DNA from: Acidobacteriota bacterium
Lineage (GTDB): Bacteria > Acidobacteriota > Polarisedimenticolia > Polarisedimenticolales > Polarisedimenticolaceae
Direction: 5' to 3'
Assembly (NCBI GenBank): GCA_011773795.1
Contig: WVWW01000317.1
Coordinates: forward strand, 11,154-19,940
DNA: 8,787 nt
Made by a program: the position numbers and the translations under genes. Each line of letters begins with the position of its first letter. Position 1 is the stretch's first letter. Shown here one piece after another: positions 6,534 through 8,787 of this stretch. The notes beneath the pieces were generated by a model that had not been told where the DNA came from, ran no database searches, and saw only the letters and a list, made by a program, of their open reading frames with translations.

Positions 6534-6641
6534 GGACCCTCCCGGCCGCCAAGCCTACCGCGAGTTCGAGCCACGGTGAACCCTTGACGGCCGGCCGCCA
6601 AGAATGCTCCGATGATCGTCTCACGCGACACGAGGTCGACC
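6534..6641. promoter_or_regulatory. Divergent rnhB/gpmA intergenic region with a 12-base direct repeat
   Basis: These 108 bases must hold the start signals of both rnhB (leftward) and gpmA (rightward). CCGGCCGCCAAG occurs twice in the same orientation, at 6542-6553 and 6591-6602, so the copies start 49 bases apart. TTGACG at 6584-6589 would be a good -35 on the + strand, but no -10 stands at the right distance. AAGAAT (6600-6605) is a possible -10 with a poor -35. For rnhB, TTCACC, 17 bases and TAGGCT on the - strand is a weak candidate. No promoter here is convincing. Confidence 0.35.
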
Positions 6642-7394
6642 ATGCATCAACTCGTCCTGATTCGCCACGGACAGTCCACCTGGAACGACGAGAACCGGTT
6701 CACCGGTTGGACCGACGTCGATCTGACGGAGAAAGGCATCGAGGAGGCCCGCGCGGGCGGCCGGCTGCTCGCCGAGGGCGGCTTCCGCTTCGACCTCTGC
6801 TACACGTCGGTGTTGAAGCGCGCGATCCGGACGCTGTGGCTGGTGCTCGAGGAGATGGATCAGATGTGGCTGCCCGTGGAGCGCCACTGGCGGCTGAACG
6901 AGCGGCACTACGGCGCGCTCCAGGGGCTGAACAAGGCCGAGACCGCCGAGAAGCACGGCGACGAGCAGGTGCTGATCTGGCGCCGCAGCTACGACATCCC
7001 GCCGCCGCCGCTGGACCCGGACGACCCGCAGCACCCGTCGAACGACGAACGCTACGCCGGGATCGACCCGGCGCTGCTGCCGCGCAGCGAGTCGCTCAAG
7101 TGCACCGTCGAGCGCTTCCTTCCCCTGTGGCACGAGACGATCGCGCCGACGATCCGCGCCGGGAAACGCGTGCTCATCGTGGCTCACGGGAACAGCCTGC
7201 GGGCCCTCGTGAAGTACCTCGACGAGGTCTCCGACGAGGAGATCGTGGGGCTCAACATCCCGACCGGCATCCCGCTGGTCTACGAGCTGGACGACTCGCT
7301 CAAGCCGCTCTCGCACCGCTACCTGGGCGACCCCGAGGCGGCCCGCAAGGCGGCCGAGGCGGTCGCCAAGCAAGCCCAGAAAAAGCCCTGCTAG
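6642..7394 (+). CDS. gpmA: 2,3-bisphosphoglycerate-dependent phosphoglycerate mutase
   Basis: The 250 aa product has exactly the typical length of the cofactor-dependent enzyme, which interconverts 3- and 2-phosphoglycerate in glycolysis and gluconeogenesis in the cytoplasm. The phosphohistidine motif is LIRHGQSTWN (H9), followed by FTGWTDVDLTEKG, the acid/base glutamate in LNERHYGALQGLNK (E87) and the second histidine in VAHGNSLRAL (H182). NIPTGIPLVYEL and the usual basic tail are also present. I chose the ATG at 6642 because GAGG (6632-6635) lies six bases upstream and the protein then starts MHQLVLIRHG; an in-frame ATG at 6612 would add ten unconserved residues. Its stop codon forms part of a -10-like element for the ferredoxin gene downstream. 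Confidence 0.97.
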   Translation: MHQLVLIRHGQSTWNDENRFTGWTDVDLTEKGIEEARAGGRLLAEGGFRFDLCYTSVLKRAIRTLWLVLEEMDQMWLPVERHWRLNERHYGALQGLNKAETAEKHGDEQVLIWRRSYDIPPPPLDPDDPQHPSNDERYAGIDPALLPRSESLKCTVERFLPLWHETIAPTIRAGKRVLIVAHGNSLRALVKYLDEVSDEEIVGLNIPTGIPLVYELDDSLKPLSHRYLGDPEAARKAAEAVAKQAQKKPC

Positions 7395-7397
7395 AAT
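7389..7397 (+). promoter_or_regulatory. Extended -10 promoter candidate for the ferredoxin gene
   Basis: TGC followed by TAGAAT (five of six matches to TATAAT) forms an extended -10 element in which the TAG is also the stop codon of gpmA. No good -35 stands 16-18 bases upstream, as is common for extended -10 promoters. The predicted start near 7404 leaves a leader of about 40 bases. Confidence 0.4.
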
Positions 7398-7405
7398 GGC
7401 GCCTC

Positions 7406-7423
7406 CCCGGGGACGGCCCCGGG
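7406..7423 (+). other. GC-only hairpin in the ferredoxin leader
   Basis: CCCGGGG, loop ACGG, CCCCGGG give a perfect 7-bp all-G/C stem between gpmA and the ferredoxin Shine-Dalgarno. With no following T tract it is a poor intrinsic terminator. It may stop 3' decay of the gpmA message or stabilise the 5' end of the ferredoxin message, since the predicted start is just in front of it. Confidence 0.45.
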
Positions 7424-7445
7424 CACTCGAAGAAGGATCGAGCCC

Positions 7446-7706
7446 ATGACTTTCGTGATCACCGAACCCTGCATCGGAACCAAGGACACCGCCTGCGTCG
7501 ATGTCTGCCCCGTCGATTGCATCCACCCGACGAAGGACGACGACAGGTTCGAGTCGACGGAGATGCTGTACATCGATCCGGCGGAGTGCATCGACTGCGG
7601 CGCCTGCGAGCCGGCCTGCCCCGTCGAGGCGATCTTCGAGGAAGACGCGGTCCCCGACAAGTGGAAGGACTACACGCAGAAGAACGCGGACTACTTCTCG
7701 GACTGA
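7446..7706 (+). CDS. 7Fe-type ferredoxin ([3Fe-4S][4Fe-4S])
   Basis: The 86 aa electron carrier has the cysteine pattern of seven-iron ferredoxins. The first half reads C9-x7-C17-x3-C21-P with an additional C25, and the second half reads C48-x2-C51-x2-C54-x3-C58-P. By analogy with Azotobacter ferredoxin I, C9, C17 and C58 would bind the 3Fe cluster and C21, C48, C51 and C54 the 4Fe cluster. The N-terminus MTFVITEPCIG is typical of the FdxA group. The linker between the halves (about residues 27-43, rich in D and E) is several residues longer than in the classical proteins, and the C-terminal tail is short. The protein is very acidic. AAGGA (7433-7437) lies eight bases before the ATG. It is soluble, and its redox partner is not revealed by the neighbours. 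A plain 2[4Fe-4S] ferredoxin is less likely because the first motif lacks the second cysteine of CxxCxxC. Confidence 0.9.
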   Translation: MTFVITEPCIGTKDTACVDVCPVDCIHPTKDDDRFESTEMLYIDPAECIDCGACEPACPVEAIFEEDAVPDKWKDYTQKNADYFSD

Positions 7707-7720
7707 GCTCCGGTCAGCTC
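7705..7720. terminator. Short inverted repeat at the ferredoxin/trxB convergent junction
   Basis: GAGCT (7705-7709) and AGCTC (7716-7720) pair across a six-base loop that spans the seven-base gap between the two convergent stop codons. The stem is short and has no T tract, so a role in ending either transcript is only a possibility. Confidence 0.2.
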
Positions 7721-8631
7721 CCCTGCTGCTCCAACCAACGCTCGCAGTCGATCGCGGCCATGCAGCCCGCGCCCGCCGCGGTGACCGCCTGCCGGTAGTT
7801 GTGGTCGTGCACGTCGCCGGCGATGAACACGCCCTCCAGCTCGGTGAACGCGCCGATGCCCGGCTTCAGATAACCCTGCTCGTCTTTCGGTAGGTCGTCG
7901 AAGAGCTCCGTGTTCGGCCGGTGGCCGATGGCCACGAAGAACCCGCCGCAGGGACGCTCGGTGGAATCGCCGCTCTTGACGTTCTTGACGCGGATCGATT
8001 GGACCCTCGTCCCGTCGCCGAGGACCTCCTCGACCACGCTGTCCCAGACGAACTCGATCTTCTCGTGGGCCAGGGCCCGGTCGGCCATGATCTTCGAGGC
8101 GCGCAGCTCGTCGCGCCGGTGGATCACGGTGACCCGCTTGCCGAAGCGCGTCAGGAACAGCGCCTCCTCCATCGCGGTGTCGCCGCCGCCGACGACGACG
8201 ATCTCCTGGTCGCGGAAGAAGAAGCCGTCGCAGGTCGCGCAGTAGGAGACGCCGCGGCCCGCGTACTCCTTCTCCCCGGGGATGCCGAGCTCGAGCGGCG
8301 AGGCGCCGGTCGCGATGATCACGGCCCGGGACTCGATCGTGGTCTCGTCGGTCGAGACCGTCAACGGCTTCTTCGTGAGCTGCACGCCGGTGGCGTCGCC
8401 GGGAACGAAGCGGGCGCCGAAGCGCTCGGCCTGCTGCTTGAACTTCTCCATCAGCTCCGGCCCCATGATCCCTTCGGGGAACCCGGGGTAGTTCTCGACG
8501 TCGGTCGTGTTCATGAGCTGGCCGCCCGCCTGCAGGCCCTCGACGACCACCGGTTCGAGGTTCGCGCGCGCGCAGTAGATCGCCGCCGTCAAACCCGCCG
8601 GGCCGGAGCCCAGGATCACCACCTCTTCCAT
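7714..8631 (-). CDS. trxB: Thioredoxin reductase (NADPH)
   Basis: The 305 aa flavoprotein is the usual length of low-molecular-weight bacterial thioredoxin reductase, which passes electrons from NADPH through FAD and a redox disulfide to thioredoxin in the cytoplasm. In order there are the FAD-binding GSGPAG (8-13), GGQLMNTTDVENYPGF, ATGASP (108-112), the redox-active CATC (C131, C134), the NADPH-binding GGGDTAMEEA (148-157), HRRDELRAS (171-179, whose arginines favour NADPH) and the C-terminal FAD motif IAGDVHD (270-276). The CATC pair separates it from TrxB-like ferredoxin-NADP reductases, which lack it. The ATG at 8631 has GAGGGA closely upstream. It ends seven bases from the convergent ferredoxin gene. 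Confidence 0.97.
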   Translation of the reverse strand: MEEVVILGSGPAGLTAAIYCARANLEPVVVEGLQAGGQLMNTTDVENYPGFPEGIMGPELMEKFKQQAERFGARFVPGDATGVQLTKKPLTVSTDETTIESRAVIIATGASPLELGIPGEKEYAGRGVSYCATCDGFFFRDQEIVVVGGGDTAMEEALFLTRFGKRVTVIHRRDELRASKIMADRALAHEKIEFVWDSVVEEVLGDGTRVQSIRVKNVKSGDSTERPCGGFFVAIGHRPNTELFDDLPKDEQGYLKPGIGAFTELEGVFIAGDVHDHNYRQAVTAAGAGCMAAIDCERWLEQQGS

Positions 8632-8686
8632 CGTTCCCTCTCATCCGCGAGTCGGCATTCGATGCCCGGACCGTCGCGGGCGGGCG

Positions 8687-8715
8687 ATGTTACCAGTCGG
8701 CCGGGGTGTTCTCCA
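8687..8715 (-). promoter_or_regulatory. Promoter candidate for trxB
   Basis: TGGAGA (8715-8710), a 17-base spacer and TAACAT (8692-8687) each match four of six consensus bases. The TAA of the -10 is the stop codon of the upstream gene. A hairpin GGCAT-CGA-ATGCC (8666-8654) follows in the leader before the trxB Shine-Dalgarno. Confidence 0.3.
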
Positions 8716-8787
8716 GACTCGCCTTCAACGTGCACCTGAGATTGTTGGTCCGGTTACGGACGGTCTCGGACCGGATCCGGACACCGG
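8690..8787 (-). CDS. C-terminus of an unrecognised gene (partial)
   Basis: A - strand frame is open from the window edge to a TAA at 8692-8690, giving 31 codons that end in ENTPADW. I do not recognise the family. Coding is supported by third positions: 27 of 31 codons end in G or C, whereas the overlapping open frame on the + strand (from an ATG at 8687) has only 16 of 33. The tail is polar, rich in R, N and T, with a single cysteine and no membrane segment. It lies 58 bases upstream of trxB on the same strand and may be co-transcribed with it. Confidence 0.6.
   Translation of the reverse strand, partial: GVRIRSETVRNRTNNLRCTLKASLENTPADW

Noticed and set aside
7406..7423. Rho-independent terminator for gpmA.
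   Set aside because: The stem is good but there is no T tract after it, and a same-strand gene follows at once.
6584..7798. + strand open frame (404 codons) running through gpmA, the ferredoxin gene and the end of trxB.
   Set aside because: It crosses three well-supported genes in the wrong frame and its translation is R/G/P-rich with no motif.
7714..8631. TrxB-like ferredoxin-NADP reductase, suggested by the neighbouring ferredoxin gene.
   Set aside because: The protein has the CATC redox pair and standard thioredoxin reductase motifs. The genes are convergent, so they are not an operon.
8749..8787. GTCCGG/CCGGAC-rich repeats at the right edge as a possible operator or recombination site.
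   Set aside because: They lie within the partial coding frame with strong codon bias and are made of common Arg/Ser/Thr codons; no clean symmetrical unit stands out.

Overview
The window is visibly GC-rich, densely packed bacterial DNA with no tRNA, rRNA, CRISPR array or mobile element that I can see. The gene set (MsbA-type lipid A flippase, ArnT-like membrane glycosyltransferase, Kdo/WaaP/RIO-like kinases) points to a Gram-negative (diderm) organism. The style, with strong G/C preference at third codon positions and several GTG/TTG starts, would fit a high-GC lineage such as Myxococcota or another former deltaproteobacterium, Acidobacteriota or similar. That placement is only a guess, because there is no marker gene to fix it.

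Layout. (1) Positions 1-1953 hold an envelope-type cluster built around two divergent, clearly homologous kinase-fold genes. Leftward runs a kinase with an intact catalytic loop (24-662), coupled by a 4-base ATGA overlap to the first nine codons of a probable family 2 glycosyltransferase that leaves the window. Rightward runs a degenerate, pseudokinase-like paralogue (725-1405), coupled by a 4-base TTGA overlap to a small ICMT/PEMT-like membrane methyltransferase (1402-1953). (2) Positions 1958-6533 hold a leftward series read rnhB, ndk, msbA, ArnT-like glycosyltransferase; the last two share one base (TGATG). (3) From 6642 rightward come gpmA (glycolytic phosphoglycerate mutase) and a 7Fe-type ferredoxin. 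(4) Leftward from the right edge come the last 31 codons of an unrecognised gene (8690-8787) and then trxB (7714-8631), which meets the ferredoxin gene tail to tail.

How they may work together. The GT2-like start, ArnT-like transferase, MsbA and the kinase pair make a plausible set for modifying an outer-membrane glycolipid. The GT2 enzyme would charge a polyprenyl-phosphate sugar carrier, the ArnT-like enzyme would move the sugar onto a lipid at the periplasmic face, MsbA would flip the lipid, and the kinase would phosphorylate a core sugar. This is inference from families and adjacency. rnhB, ndk, gpmA, the ferredoxin and trxB are housekeeping genes.

Regulation. Three junctions (rnhB/ndk, gpmA/ferredoxin, unknown gene/trxB) show a promoter-like element at or next to the stop codon of the upstream gene, then a short hairpin and a Shine-Dalgarno sequence. 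The most unusual item is the divergent kinase/pseudokinase pair. I found no convincing wholly new system.
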